12,175 nt of DNA from an uncultured Porphyromonas sp. GTDB lineage: Bacteria > Bacteroidota > Bacteroidia > Bacteroidales > Porphyromonadaceae. The notes under the pieces are model-generated. The model searched no databases. It saw nothing but the letters and a program-made list of their open reading frames with translations, and had not been told where the DNA came from. The stretch covers positions 1 through 12,175 of the forward strand of contig USJF01000030.1 in assembly GCA_900554935.1 (NCBI GenBank), in the 5' to 3' direction. Positions 1 to 7,927 of the stretch are shown piece by piece (positions within the stretch are counted from its first letter, which is position 1; each line of letters starts with the position of its first letter). A program made the translations under genes and the position numbers.

Positions 1-1306
1 GATGGCAGTAGGATATATCCTCCTCTCCATTCCAATTACCTCCACTTCCGACAACATCAGCTGGCTTCTGCCATTTACCTGTGTATCACTTCTGCTGATC
101 GCATTTGGTAATGGTCTCTTTAAGGGTAACCTCCAAGCGATTGTAGGCCAGATGTACGACAATCTCGAGGCAGAAGCTGCCAAGAAGGGTCCTGAGGCAC
201 TTCGTATTGCCAAGACAAAGCGTGACTCTGGCTTCCAGATATTCTACGTATTTATCAACATCGGTGGTTTGATCGCTCCATTCGTTGCACCTCTACTTCG
301 TAGCTGGTGGCTTGGACAAAATGGCCTGCTCTACAATGCAGGTCTGCCAGAGCTTTGCCATAAGTTTATGAATAATGTAGCAATGACCGCAGAAGAGACA
401 GCCAACCTCGCTAAGTGGACTGCAGAGGTAGGTGGTTCTGTTCCTACTCCAGAGTTTTGCCATACTTACCTAGATGTCTTTAATACAGGCGTTCACTACT
501 CCTTTATCGCTTCTGTAGTAGCAATGGTTATTTCTCTAATCATCTTTATCTGCACTCGCGGTCTATTCCCAGAGCCACCTAAGAAGGTACACACAGAGGT
601 TCAAGGTTATACCGCAGAGGAGAAAGCAGCTATGGCTAGTGAGATAAAGCAGCGTATGTATGCTCTATTTGCAGTGCTTGGCGTGGCGGTATTCTTCTGG
701 TTCTCTTTCCATCAAAATGGTCAGTCGCTCTCGATTTTCGCTCGAGACTTTATCAAGACTGATGCTATTCCACCTGAGATTTGGCAAGCTGTGAACCCAT
801 TCTTTGTGATTGTACTCACTCCTATTATTATGGCGATATTTGGAGCACTTGCACGCAATGGAAAGAGCATCTCTACGCCACGTAAGATTGTCTATGGTAT
901 GTTGATTGCTGCGTTGGCTTATATCTTCTTGATCGCAGTTTCTGTTTACTACGGTTATCCTTCAGGCACTGAATTCCGTGCTATGGATGCTGGAGCACAA
1001 GCAGCGATGAAAGCAGGTCCATGGGTGCTGATTGTCACATACTTCTTCCTTACCGTGGCTGAGCTCTTTATCTCTCCACTTGGCTTATCTTTTGTCTCCA
1101 AAGTGGCACCAAAGCACCTACAGGGTCTCTGCCAAGGATTGTGGCTCACTGCGACAGCACTAGGAAACCTCCTCATCTGGCTCGGCCCAGTAATGTACAA
1201 TAAGTGGCCAATCTGGGTGGGTTGGACTGTATTTGCAGCAGTTTGCGTGATCTCAATGGGTATCATGCTCTCTATGGTGAAGTGGCTAGAAAGAGTCACA
1301 AAGTAA
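1..1306 (+). CDS. POT/PTR2-family peptide:H+ symporter, N-terminus missing
   Basis: Inner-membrane proton-coupled oligopeptide transporter of the POT (PTR2) family within the major facilitator superfamily. The frame is open from base 2, and the visible 434 residues lack the family's first helices with their ExxER motif, so the true start lies upstream of the window. Family landmarks are clear: GNGLFKGN (residues 36-43 of the visible part), the PTR2 signature region RDSGFQIFYVFINIGG (74-89), FSFHQNGQS (234-242) in a mid-protein helix, the helix with a conserved acidic residue TVAELFISPLG (351-361, E354), and GLWLTATALGN (379-389). A long hydrophilic loop after FINIGG (about 100-165) separates helices, which is common in Bacteroidetes members. 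The stop is TAA at 1304-1306. No terminator separates it from the next small gene, 17 bp away. Family assignment is secure; the substrate (probably di/tripeptides) is inferred from the family. Confidence 0.93.
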   Translation, partial: MAVGYILLSIPITSTSDNISWLLPFTCVSLLLIAFGNGLFKGNLQAIVGQMYDNLEAEAAKKGPEALRIAKTKRDSGFQIFYVFINIGGLIAPFVAPLLRSWWLGQNGLLYNAGLPELCHKFMNNVAMTAEETANLAKWTAEVGGSVPTPEFCHTYLDVFNTGVHYSFIASVVAMVISLIIFICTRGLFPEPPKKVHTEVQGYTAEEKAAMASEIKQRMYALFAVLGVAVFFWFSFHQNGQSLSIFARDFIKTDAIPPEIWQAVNPFFVIVLTPIIMAIFGALARNGKSISTPRKIVYGMLIAALAYIFLIAVSVYYGYPSGTEFRAMDAGAQAAMKAGPWVLIVTYFFLTVAELFISPLGLSFVSKVAPKHLQGLCQGLWLTATALGNLLIWLGPVMYNKWPIWVGWTVFAAVCVISMGIMLSMVKWLERVTK

Positions 1307-1323
1307 ATCTCTATCTATAGGTA

Positions 1324-1626
1324 ATGCACAAGGTAAAAGGATTAAGCGCTAGGCGGGTACTTCATTTCCATCGCTGGAGTAGAAGTGCCGCAGCCGCCTT
1401 TCACTCGGTCGGAAATGTGGTGAATATCGGGCAGCTCCGTGCCAATGTATTGGAGCGAATTGCTCCGAAATCCTCCGCCACCCTCCGCCTATTCAAAGCT
1501 TCATGGCTAGAGCTATGGGAGCAGAAGGAGGCAGAAGAATCGGGTGCCGATCCGTGGGAGGAGTCGCTTCTATCGTTGCTCACCGTAGTGGCTACCAGCG
1601 ACACCATTGCTGCACTACCTAGTTAG
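1324..1626 (+). CDS. small uncharacterised protein with RWSR...IGQL motif, 5' of bioB
   Basis: A 100-residue predicted soluble protein of unknown function. An in-frame TAG just upstream (1318-1320) makes ATG 1324 the first possible ATG start. Codon use resembles the neighbours, which supports real coding. The N-terminal third holds a patterned motif, HFHRWSR (14-20), then AAF.S.G (24-30) and VVNIGQL (32-38). From memory, not from a search, this resembles short Bacteroidales proteins or leaders of the form RWSRK.YA.F.S....V.IG.L that occur beside cofactor-uptake genes such as cobalamin TonB receptors. The C-terminal part is acidic (WEQKEAEESGADPWEES, 65-81) and ends in a short hydrophobic stretch. 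There is no signal peptide or convincing membrane helix. The gene lies between the peptide transporter and the biotin operon and is followed 14 nt later by a terminator hairpin. It could instead be a chance ORF in a regulatory leader. Confidence 0.55.
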   Translation: MHKVKGLSARRVLHFHRWSRSAAAAFHSVGNVVNIGQLRANVLERIAPKSSATLRLFKASWLELWEQKEAEESGADPWEESLLSLLTVVATSDTIAALPS

Positions 1627-1640
1627 ACACTCAATAGACA

Positions 1641-1686
1641 GATGGGTGCCAGGGCTATGCGTATGCCTTGGCACCCATCGCTTTTT
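1641..1686 (+). terminator. intrinsic terminator / possible attenuator directly before bioB
   Basis: A 15-bp stem is formed by 1641-1655 and 1665-1679, with one G-U wobble and a 9-nt loop, followed by a run of five T at 1682-1686. The arms contain GATGGGTGCC and GGCACCCATC. The bioB start codon is at 1701, 14 nt beyond the T run. The hairpin therefore either ends the upstream small-protein transcript, with the bio promoter squeezed into about 20 bp, or sits inside the bio leader and controls read-through. Confidence 0.85.
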
Positions 1687-1700
1687 ATTAAATAAGTTAG

Positions 1701-2684
1701 ATGAATATAGCTGAAAGAATTATCGGGGGAGAACGAATTACCTCACAGGAGGAGCTACTTAAGATAGTCGAAGAGACCCCTCGTGAGGAACTTTATGAAG
1801 CGTGCCACCAGATCACACGAGCCCTTTGTGGCGATGCATTTGACACCTGCTCTATTATCAATGTGAAAAGCGGACGCTGTAGCGAAGATTGTCACTGGTG
1901 CACACAGAGTGGTCACTTCAAAACCAATTGCGAGAGCTATCCAGTGCTTCCCTCAGAGGAGGTACAGGCACTTGCCAAGCACAATTCAGAAGTAGGCATC
2001 AAGCGATATAGTCTCGTGGCAAGTGGCAAACGACCTACCCGTGGGGAGGTAGCCACCTACTGCGAAATGTACCGTGAGATAGGCCAAAAGTGTCACCTTC
2101 ATCTTTGTGCTTCACTAGGGTTGGCAACGAAAGAGGCATTGCAATCGCTTCGAGAGGCAGGTTGCACCACCTATCACTGCAATATGGAGAGCGCGCCTAG
2201 CTACTTCCCCACCCTTTGCTCTACACATACACAGGCAGAGAAACTAGAGACCCTAAGGAATGCCCAAGCCGTAGGGATGCGACGTTGTAGCGGAGGTATC
2301 ATCGGCATGGGTGAGAGCCGAGCTCAGCGAGTAGAGTTTGCCCTCTTCCTTGCCTCCCTCGGCATAGAGAGCATCCCCATCAATGTGCTCCACCCGATGC
2401 CCGGCACCCCACTTCAGAATGAGCCCCACCTCACTGCCGATGAGATTCTTCTCGCCATCTGCATCTTCCGTTTGGCCAACCCTACAGCCTACCTCCGCTT
2501 CAGTGGCGGACGGGCACTCCTCAGCAAGGAAGTACAGAAGAAAACCCTTTATATAGGTATCAACGCTGCTATCACTGGCGGATTGCTTACCACTACCGCC
2601 TCTATTGCCGAGCGCGATATGGAGCTATTTGCCGACGCTGGCTACGATACCAAAGCACCCACTAATTGGGAGACACAAGCATGA
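1701..2684 (+). CDS. bioB: biotin synthase BioB (radical SAM)
   Basis: Cytoplasmic radical SAM enzyme that inserts sulfur into dethiobiotin to make biotin, the last step of the pathway. The 327-residue protein has the radical SAM motif C60-x3-C64-x2-C67 ([10 protein letters not shown]), the [10 protein letters not shown] loop (196-205) and YLRFSGGR (264-271), whose Arg266 matches E. coli Arg260, a ligand of the sulfur-donating cluster. Compared with E. coli, two of the three cysteine ligands of that auxiliary cluster are present (C136 for C128, C196 for C188). The third, C97, is replaced by Ser104 in RYSLVASGK, while extra cysteines appear at 160 (in place of His152) and 173. This suggests a variant auxiliary cluster. 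ATG 1701 gives the usual N-terminus with the [10 protein letters not shown] segment at 11-20, and no later Met is plausible. It is the first gene of the operon and overlaps bioA by 4 bp. The upstream bases are A/T-rich with no Shine-Dalgarno sequence. Confidence 0.97.
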   Translation: MNIAERIIGGERITSQEELLKIVEETPREELYEACHQITRALCGDAFDTCSIINVKSGRCSEDCHWCTQSGHFKTNCESYPVLPSEEVQALAKHNSEVGIKRYSLVASGKRPTRGEVATYCEMYREIGQKCHLHLCASLGLATKEALQSLREAGCTTYHCNMESAPSYFPTLCSTHTQAEKLETLRNAQAVGMRRCSGGIIGMGESRAQRVEFALFLASLGIESIPINVLHPMPGTPLQNEPHLTADEILLAICIFRLANPTAYLRFSGGRALLSKEVQKKTLYIGINAAITGGLLTTTASIAERDMELFADAGYDTKAPTNWETQA

Positions 2685-3970
2685 ATATGACTACAGATCA
2701 ACTACTCCAATGGGATAGAGATCACCTTTGGCATCCCTATACCTCTACCATTGACCCTCTCAAAGTTTACCCCGTAAAGAGCGCCAAGGGGTGCACCATC
2801 ACCCTAGAGGACGGCACCCAACTGGTCGACGGTATGAGTTCGTGGTGGGCTGCCCTCCACGGCTACAATGTCCCCGAGCTCAATCAAGCAATCACCGACC
2901 AACTACAGCAGATGTCGCACGTGATGTTTGGTGGCTTCACCCATCGCCCCGCGGTAGAATTGAGCCAGCTACTGATTGAAAAGGTATTGCCCAAAGGGAT
3001 AGACCAGATATTCTACGCCGATAGTGGTTCGGTAGCGGTAGAGGTAGCCCTCAAGATGGCGATCCAATACCAGCAATCGCTAGGTGAGCACAAGCGTCGG
3101 CACTTTGTGGGCATCCGAAGTGCCTACCACGGAGATACCTGGCACGCTATGTCGGTCTGCGATCCTATCACTAGTATGCACAGCTACTTCGCAGGCACCT
3201 TGCCAGTGCAACACTTTGTGCCTCAGCCCATGAGCCGTTTCGGTGGCACGTGGGACGAAAGTGACCTAGCACCGATGAAAGAACTCCTACAGCAGCATGG
3301 CGAAGTGATGGCGGCGATCATTGTCGAACCAATAGTACAGGGAGCCGGTGGCATGTATTTCTACCACCCCGAGTATCTCAATCAGCTACGTGCACTAGCT
3401 GACCAATACCATTGCCTACTGATCTTCGACGAAATCGCTACTGGCTTCGGAAGGACGGGCGAACTCCTAGCTACCTACCACACCAATATCCAACCCGATA
3501 TCATCACCATTGGCAAAAGCCTCACCGGTGGTTACATGACCCTCTCCGCCACCTGCACCACTAAGCAGATCGCCGATACCATCTGCGGAGGCGAAGCTGG
3601 TTGCTTTATGCACGGCCCTACCTTTATGGGCAATCCCCTCGCCTGTGCGGTAGCCAAACGGTCGGTAGAACTCCTTCTCTCCAAAGAGTGGCAGAAGCGG
3701 GTGAAAGAGATAGAGGGGCAATTGAAGGAGGGGCTAGCACCTCTCGCCTCGCTACCAACCGTAAAGGAGGTAAGGGTCTTAGGTGCCATCGGCGTGGTAG
3801 AGATGCAAGAGCCAGTTGATATGGGCACCCTCATCCCCAAGTTTGTCCACGAAGGCATCTGGGTACGCCCCTTCGGTCGATTGGTCTACCTGATGCCCCC
3901 TTTCCTCGCCATCACTGATGAGGAGCTCCAACATCTCATTCAAGGACTTAACAACGTACTCCATGGATAG
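2681..3970 (+). CDS. bioA: adenosylmethionine-8-amino-7-oxononanoate aminotransferase BioA
   Basis: PLP-dependent class III aminotransferase that converts KAPA (7-keto-8-aminopelargonate) to DAPA (7,8-diaminopelargonate), using S-adenosylmethionine as amino donor. The 429 residues match the usual family length. Landmarks are LWHPYTS (16-22) with the substrate-site Tyr20, [14 protein letters not shown] (50-63), the PLP-phosphate segment ADSGSVAVE (113-121), [11 protein letters not shown] (149-159), Asp250 in [16 protein letters not shown] (the PLP pyridine contact) and the Schiff-base Lys279 in [15 protein letters not shown] 2681 is chosen because it makes the classic ATGA overlap with the bioB stop; the frame extends to a TTG at 2666, but that would add only five unconserved residues. 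The overlap implies translational coupling to bioB. Confidence 0.96.
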   Translation: MNMTTDQLLQWDRDHLWHPYTSTIDPLKVYPVKSAKGCTITLEDGTQLVDGMSSWWAALHGYNVPELNQAITDQLQQMSHVMFGGFTHRPAVELSQLLIEKVLPKGIDQIFYADSGSVAVEVALKMAIQYQQSLGEHKRRHFVGIRSAYHGDTWHAMSVCDPITSMHSYFAGTLPVQHFVPQPMSRFGGTWDESDLAPMKELLQQHGEVMAAIIVEPIVQGAGGMYFYHPEYLNQLRALADQYHCLLIFDEIATGFGRTGELLATYHTNIQPDIITIGKSLTGGYMTLSATCTTKQIADTICGGEAGCFMHGPTFMGNPLACAVAKRSVELLLSKEWQKRVKEIEGQLKEGLAPLASLPTVKEVRVLGAIGVVEMQEPVDMGTLIPKFVHEGIWVRPFGRLVYLMPPFLAITDEELQHLIQGLNNVLHG

Positions 3971-5096
3971 ATACCGTCAAGCCTTAGAAGAGTGCCGTAG
4001 CGAAGGTACTTACCGCACCCTTCCCAATATCGAAGTACAAGGGAAGTATATCAAGGTCGAAGGCCATCAATTACTCAATCTCAATAGCAATGACTACCTC
4101 GGCCTTTTGGCAGAGCCTCAGCTTTGGCAAAAGTTTATAGAAGAGGATGGAAAAAGGCTACATCCCTCCAGTGGCTCCTCAAGATTACTGACGGGGAATA
4201 GTCCTGTTGCACAGCAGTTTGAGAGTGAACTCGCCAAAGCCTATGGTTTGGAGAGTGCCTTGCTATGGGATAGCGGTTACCATGCCAATAGTGGCATTCC
4301 CTCCGTCCTTGCCCTCCCTAATACCCTTTTCATTGCCGACAAACTGGTACACGCCAGCATCATCGATGGGCTTCGGCTTTCGGGAGTACCCTTCCAGCGT
4401 TATCGCCACAACGACCTCTCCCACCTCCGTAAGATACTGAGCCGTTATGCCGATCAATATGACACCCTGTGGCTCATCACTGAGAGCCTCTTCAGTATGG
4501 ATGGCGATATCGCTCCACTCCAAGAGCTGGTGGCACTCAAAGCGGAGTACCCACACCTATATATATACCTCGACGAAGCACACGCAGTAGGGTTATTTGG
4601 TCCAAAAGGGCTAGGCCTAGCGGCCGAGATGGGCGTAACGCACCAGATCGACCTACTCATTGGCACACTCGGCAAAGCCCTTGGCTCGGTCGGCGCCTAC
4701 TCTCTTCAGAGCGATGCCCTCCGCCAGCTACTGGTCAGCAAAGCCCGCTCCCTCATCTTCTCCACGGCCCTTCCCGAGGTCAATGTAGCCTGGAGTAGAT
4801 TCCTCTTCCAAGCCATTCAAGAGATGGACGACCGTCGCCAGCATCTCAAGGATCTAGTAACCCTTTTTGGCAAAGCGATGGGACGTGAGTTTACCTCACA
4901 GATCATTCCCCTCATCGTCCCTGGCGAAGAGCAAGTAACCAAAGCGGCAGAGCAACTCTGTCGCCACGGATTTTATATCCGCCCCATCCGTCGACCCACC
5001 GTGCCACAAGGAAGCGAGCGCCTTCGCCTCTCCCTCACAGCAGCAATGACCACCGACGAAATCATCCAATTAGCCAACGTATGCAAATCCATCTAA
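3963..5096 (+). CDS. bioF: 8-amino-7-oxononanoate synthase BioF
   Basis: PLP-dependent alpha-oxoamine synthase that condenses pimeloyl-ACP (or pimeloyl-CoA) with L-alanine to give KAPA, CO2 and free carrier. The protein is 377 residues, slightly short of the E. coli enzyme. Typical segments are LNSNDYLGL (40-48), [12 protein letters not shown] (70-81), [17 protein letters not shown] (125-141), [12 protein letters not shown] (175-186), [15 protein letters not shown] (202-216, with PLP-contacting Asp204 and His207) and [13 protein letters not shown] (234-246) with the Schiff-base Lys238. The frame is open to an ATG at 3918 within bioA. ATG 3963 is preferred because homology begins just after it and it overlaps the bioA stop by only 8 bp. 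The homologous family includes KBL and ALAS, but the position inside the bio operon settles the assignment. Confidence 0.96.
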   Translation: MDRYRQALEECRSEGTYRTLPNIEVQGKYIKVEGHQLLNLNSNDYLGLLAEPQLWQKFIEEDGKRLHPSSGSSRLLTGNSPVAQQFESELAKAYGLESALLWDSGYHANSGIPSVLALPNTLFIADKLVHASIIDGLRLSGVPFQRYRHNDLSHLRKILSRYADQYDTLWLITESLFSMDGDIAPLQELVALKAEYPHLYIYLDEAHAVGLFGPKGLGLAAEMGVTHQIDLLIGTLGKALGSVGAYSLQSDALRQLLVSKARSLIFSTALPEVNVAWSRFLFQAIQEMDDRRQHLKDLVTLFGKAMGREFTSQIIPLIVPGEEQVTKAAEQLCRHGFYIRPIRRPTVPQGSERLRLSLTAAMTTDEIIQLANVCKSI

Positions 5097-5752
5097 ATAA
5101 AAAACAAGGCAACCGCCGGCTACTCATCTTCTTCACCGGCTGGGGCACTACACCCGAAGTGGCGGCACACCTGTCGCCACTCCCCGAGTGCGACTACCTC
5201 ACCGCCTACGACTTCCGGACCCTTTCGCCCGAGGCGATCCCCCCACTGCCCGAATACCAAGAAGTCTACATAGTAGGGTGGAGTATGGGCGTCTGGGCAC
5301 TTGATAGGCTGGCACTACACCTTCCCCAACCCACCAAAGCGATTGCCATCAACGGCACCCCACTGCCAATGCACAACCAATACGGCATTCCCGATGATAT
5401 ATTCCGAGGAACCCTAGAAGGGCTAGACGATGACAATCGTGCCCGCTTCAACCGACGTATGTGCGGAGGGAAAAAGCTATTGGCGGTATTCAATTCCTTC
5501 GCCGCACGCTCCACAGACGACCTTAGAGAAGAGCTCTACGGCACATATCTACAGGTGAAGGATCTACCCGATGATACACCACCACAATTAGCATGGAGCG
5601 AAGCGATTATCAGCGACCGTGACCTGATCGTACCCACCGCCAACCAACTCGCCTACTGGCAGCGGCATGGCGTCCCTTGCCGACAGCTCCAAGGCATTGG
5701 GCACTACCCACTCTTAGAATACCAAAGCTGGGAGGAGCTACTCCAATTATGA
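5081..5752 (+). CDS. bioG: pimeloyl-ACP methyl ester esterase BioG
   Basis: Small alpha/beta-hydrolase (DUF452/BioG family, 223 residues) that removes the methyl group from pimeloyl-ACP methyl ester, releasing pimeloyl-ACP and ending the BioC-primed fatty-acid-like elongation. It takes the place of BioH. Visible features are FFTGWG (17-22), where the usual lipase oxyanion-hole region lies, the nucleophile elbow GWSMG with Ser68 (66-70), the acid-containing segment SDRDLIVPTANQ (178-189) and the catalytic His208 in GIGHYPL (205-211), so the Ser-Asp-His triad appears complete. ATG 5081 overlaps the end of bioF by 16 bp, the longest overlap in the operon, and the gene ends in an ATGA overlap with bioC. 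In some related bacteria BioG and BioC are fused; here they are separate, adjacent frames. Confidence 0.93.
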   Translation: MQIHLNKKQGNRRLLIFFTGWGTTPEVAAHLSPLPECDYLTAYDFRTLSPEAIPPLPEYQEVYIVGWSMGVWALDRLALHLPQPTKAIAINGTPLPMHNQYGIPDDIFRGTLEGLDDDNRARFNRRMCGGKKLLAVFNSFAARSTDDLREELYGTYLQVKDLPDDTPPQLAWSEAIISDRDLIVPTANQLAYWQRHGVPCRQLQGIGHYPLLEYQSWEELLQL

Positions 5753-6513
5753 CCATCGACAGACAATTAATCGCCGACCGCTTCGGTAGCGCCTTCGCTA
5801 GTTACGACAAAGCAGCCACCCCTCAGCAGAGAGTGGTAGCAGAGATAATCGCCCTTCTTACCGAAAAGGTAGTCACACCACCCCAGAGGATACTAGAGAT
5901 CGGCTGCGGGACAGGGCTTCTCACAGAGTCACTCTCTACCCTCTATCCACAAGCAGAGCTAACGCTCAATGATCTCGTACCCGAAGCAGAGCATTGGGTA
6001 CGTGAAAAGCTACCCCACCGCTCCTTCGCTTTTATCACAGGCGATGCCGAGCAATGGGATTGGGGCAAAGGCTATCAGCTCATTGCCTCCAGTAGCTGCA
6101 TACAGTGGTGGCAGGAGCCACTCGCCTTTATCCGAAAAGCCTACAACGCACTCACGTCTGGTGGCACGCTGGCACTCTCCACCTTTTTACCCGAAAACCT
6201 CTCAGAGCTACAGCCCATCTTGCCCAACGCCCTCCACTATCCACCCTTAGCCGAATACCAAGCCGCACTCACCCCCTTCAGCCATATAGAGCAAAGGGCA
6301 CTCACTATTGAGCTACAGTTTCCTTCGCTCCTCGAGCTCCTTCGCCACCTCAAAGCAACTGGCACCAACGCCTTTACCCATCCCCACCAAGGACTATGGA
6401 GCCGTGGGCGTCTCCTCCGTCTTGAGGAGCAGCTACGGCAAGCTCACCAACCCTCCCCAGCAGACCCACTCCCACTCACCTACCACCCCCTTATTATCAT
6501 AGCACAAAAGTAA
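5749..6513 (+). CDS. bioC: malonyl-ACP O-methyltransferase BioC
   Basis: SAM-dependent class I methyltransferase that methylates the free carboxyl of malonyl-ACP so that it can enter fatty acid synthesis as a disguised primer for pimelate. The 254 residues have the BioC N-terminus RFGSAFASYDKAATPQQ (11-27), the SAM-binding glycine motif LEIGCGTGLLTE (49-60), an acidic residue in LTLNDLVPEAE after strand 2, and the SSSCIQWW segment typical of BioC near motif IV. ATG 5749 is chosen over an upstream in-frame ATG at 5677 because it forms an ATGA overlap with the bioG stop and starts right at the conserved region. A 16-bp gap separates it from bioD. The + strand is strikingly C-rich here, in common with the rest of the 3' half of the operon. 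Confidence 0.94.
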   Translation: MTIDRQLIADRFGSAFASYDKAATPQQRVVAEIIALLTEKVVTPPQRILEIGCGTGLLTESLSTLYPQAELTLNDLVPEAEHWVREKLPHRSFAFITGDAEQWDWGKGYQLIASSSCIQWWQEPLAFIRKAYNALTSGGTLALSTFLPENLSELQPILPNALHYPPLAEYQAALTPFSHIEQRALTIELQFPSLLELLRHLKATGTNAFTHPHQGLWSRGRLLRLEEQLRQAHQPSPADPLPLTYHPLIIIAQK

Positions 6514-6529
6514 AACTACAATAAATATC

Positions 6530-7195
6530 ATGATGAAACTATCAGAAATACTTACCGCACCGGTCTACTTCGTGACCGGCATCGATACCGACGCAGGGAA
6601 AACAGTAGCCACAGGCTGGATTAGCCACCAACTTCTACAAGAAGGGGTGCAAGTCATCACACAAAAACTGGTGCAGACCGGCTGTGTAGAGATGAGCGAC
6701 GATATCTTAGTCCACCGAAAGATCGAAGAGCGAGCACTGCTTCCTGAGGATCAGGACCACACCACCCACCCTATTCTATTCACCAAACCAGCATCACCTC
6801 ACATCGCTGCCGAACTAGAGGGAAAGACGATCGATATCTCTATCGCCACAGCCTCCACTAAGCAACTACTCAAGAAGTATCAAACTATTTTGCTCGAAGG
6901 GGCTGGCGGACTGATGGTCCCAATTACCCGAGACCTACTCACCATAGAGTATATAGAGGCAGAGCAACTTCCCACCATCCTCATCACCACCGCACAGCTA
7001 GGCAGTATCAATCACACGCTCCTCAGCCTCGAAGCCCTTGCTAGCCGTGGGATAGAGGTGCCACTCGTAGTCTACAACGAAGGGCTCACCTACGACCCCA
7101 TCGTCACCGACGATAGCCGAGAGTACCTCCGCACCTACCTCTCCCATCACTACCCCCACACCCACTTCATCACCATGCCCCACCTAGCCCTATAA
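6530..7195 (+). CDS. bioD: dethiobiotin synthase BioD
   Basis: ATP-dependent carboxylase that closes the ureido ring of DAPA with CO2 to give dethiobiotin, the substrate of BioB. The protein is 221 residues. It has the P-loop GIDTDAGKT (17-25, Lys24), the conserved lysine of the KLVQTG loop (Lys46; many family members have KPV here), LLEGAGGLMVPI (121-132) with the Mg-binding glutamate Glu123, and TTAQLGSINHTLLSLE (153-168). Two adjacent ATGs (6530 and 6533) are possible starts and the choice changes one residue. It is the last gene of the biotin operon. Its TAA stop at 7193-7195 lies within a 6-bp convergent overlap with the minus-strand membrane-protein gene, and no terminator is visible between the two. 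Confidence 0.95.
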   Translation: MMKLSEILTAPVYFVTGIDTDAGKTVATGWISHQLLQEGVQVITQKLVQTGCVEMSDDILVHRKIEERALLPEDQDHTTHPILFTKPASPHIAAELEGKTIDISIATASTKQLLKKYQTILLEGAGGLMVPITRDLLTIEYIEAEQLPTILITTAQLGSINHTLLSLEALASRGIEVPLVVYNEGLTYDPIVTDDSREYLRTYLSHHYPHTHFITMPHLAL

Positions 7196-7927
7196 AAGGC
7201 AACCACTGGAGAACTGCCTATACATACTCCAGAGTAGGATAATGGCGATACCGCAAAAGATAGAGATCAAAAGAGCATTGATGTAGACCATACCAGGCTT
7301 ACACTTGTGGCTCGAATCAAGTTGGAATGAATCCTTAAAAAATAGATAAACTGCAGGAAGTGTAGCACAAGTCATCAAGTGATCCTCAGGGATATTAAAG
7401 AAGGCCGTCTTAGCAAGTCCTATCACCGACCAATGGCAAAGGAGTAGCACGATAAAGAGATTGACCCTCTCCCTCTGCAAGAGCAATAGCCCCATAGTAT
7501 AAAGCATCACCGTACAGGGCATCACCGGCGATGTGATCATAGGGAATTGCAACCCCCTAGCCATAGAGACCAGAGGATAGACCAAAGGGGTAAAGAGCAG
7601 GAGGTACCCCAACGGCTTGTGCGGCTCCACACTCTCCTCACTTCGATGCTTCACACAAAGATCCCAGCACCATACCACAGCTAGGATCAGCCAGAATAGA
7701 GCCATAATCTCATTGTAGGCTCTCTCCGAGCAGTAGATATAGAAGTAAACCACCGCTAGCCAGAGGTAAAGCACCGTCGTATAGAGCTTCACCACCAACG
7801 TAGTCCGCTTGCTCGGCCTAATAGCAAACCATAGAGTCACCACCACACCGACAAAGACAATAATGGCTTGCCACAGCCAGGTCGCTTCATTGTAGCGCGC
7901 AATAGAGTGCCAAAATGTATTATTCAT
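7190..7927 (-). CDS. DUF6064-like integral membrane protein
   Basis: Polytopic membrane protein of 245 residues, function unknown. The N-terminus with YN (12-13) and W17-Q20 before the first helix, and the TSPVMPCTVMLYTMGLLLL segment (132-150, Pro137-Cys138), resemble the DUF6064 family as I remember it. About seven or eight hydrophobic segments are visible, near residues 18-36, 46-66, 73-91, 106-124, 132-150, 155-172, 183-197 and 215-235, with short charged loops between. It is the last gene of a three-gene unit and its ATG overlaps the stop of the ThrE-C gene by ATGA, so it is probably co-translated with the exporter halves. A role as partner of the exporter is inference from position only. 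Its 3' end overlaps the bioD stop. Confidence 0.8.
   Translation of the reverse strand: MNNTFWHSIARYNEATWLWQAIIVFVGVVVTLWFAIRPSKRTTLVVKLYTTVLYLWLAVVYFYIYCSERAYNEIMALFWLILAVVWCWDLCVKHRSEESVEPHKPLGYLLLFTPLVYPLVSMARGLQFPMITSPVMPCTVMLYTMGLLLLQRERVNLFIVLLLCHWSVIGLAKTAFFNIPEDHLMTCATLPAVYLFFKDSFQLDSSHKCKPGMVYINALLISIFCGIAIILLWSMYRQFSSGCLL

Noticed and set aside
1401..1607. Minus-strand ORF opposite the small protein gene
   Set aside because: Serine-rich translation with no motif; the plus-strand frame has the recognisable motif and neighbour-like codon use.
1307..1700. BirA-type operator or a known riboswitch before bioB
   Set aside because: No TTGTAAACC/GGTTTACAA-like dyad and no cobalamin, TPP or FMN riboswitch consensus could be seen; only the terminator hairpin is clear.
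2666..2680. TTG start extending bioA upstream
   Set aside because: The ATG at 2681 overlaps the bioB stop in the usual ATGA form and the five extra residues are not conserved.
3532..3858. Minus-strand ORF of 108 codons inside bioA (and similar ones inside bioF, bioC and the MFS gene)
   Set aside because: They are shadows of well-conserved genes on the other strand or frame and their translations show no domain-like pattern.
5677..5748. Upstream ATG extending bioC by 24 residues
   Set aside because: It would overlap bioG by 76 bp with residues that do not look like BioC; the ATGA at 5749 fits the family N-terminus.
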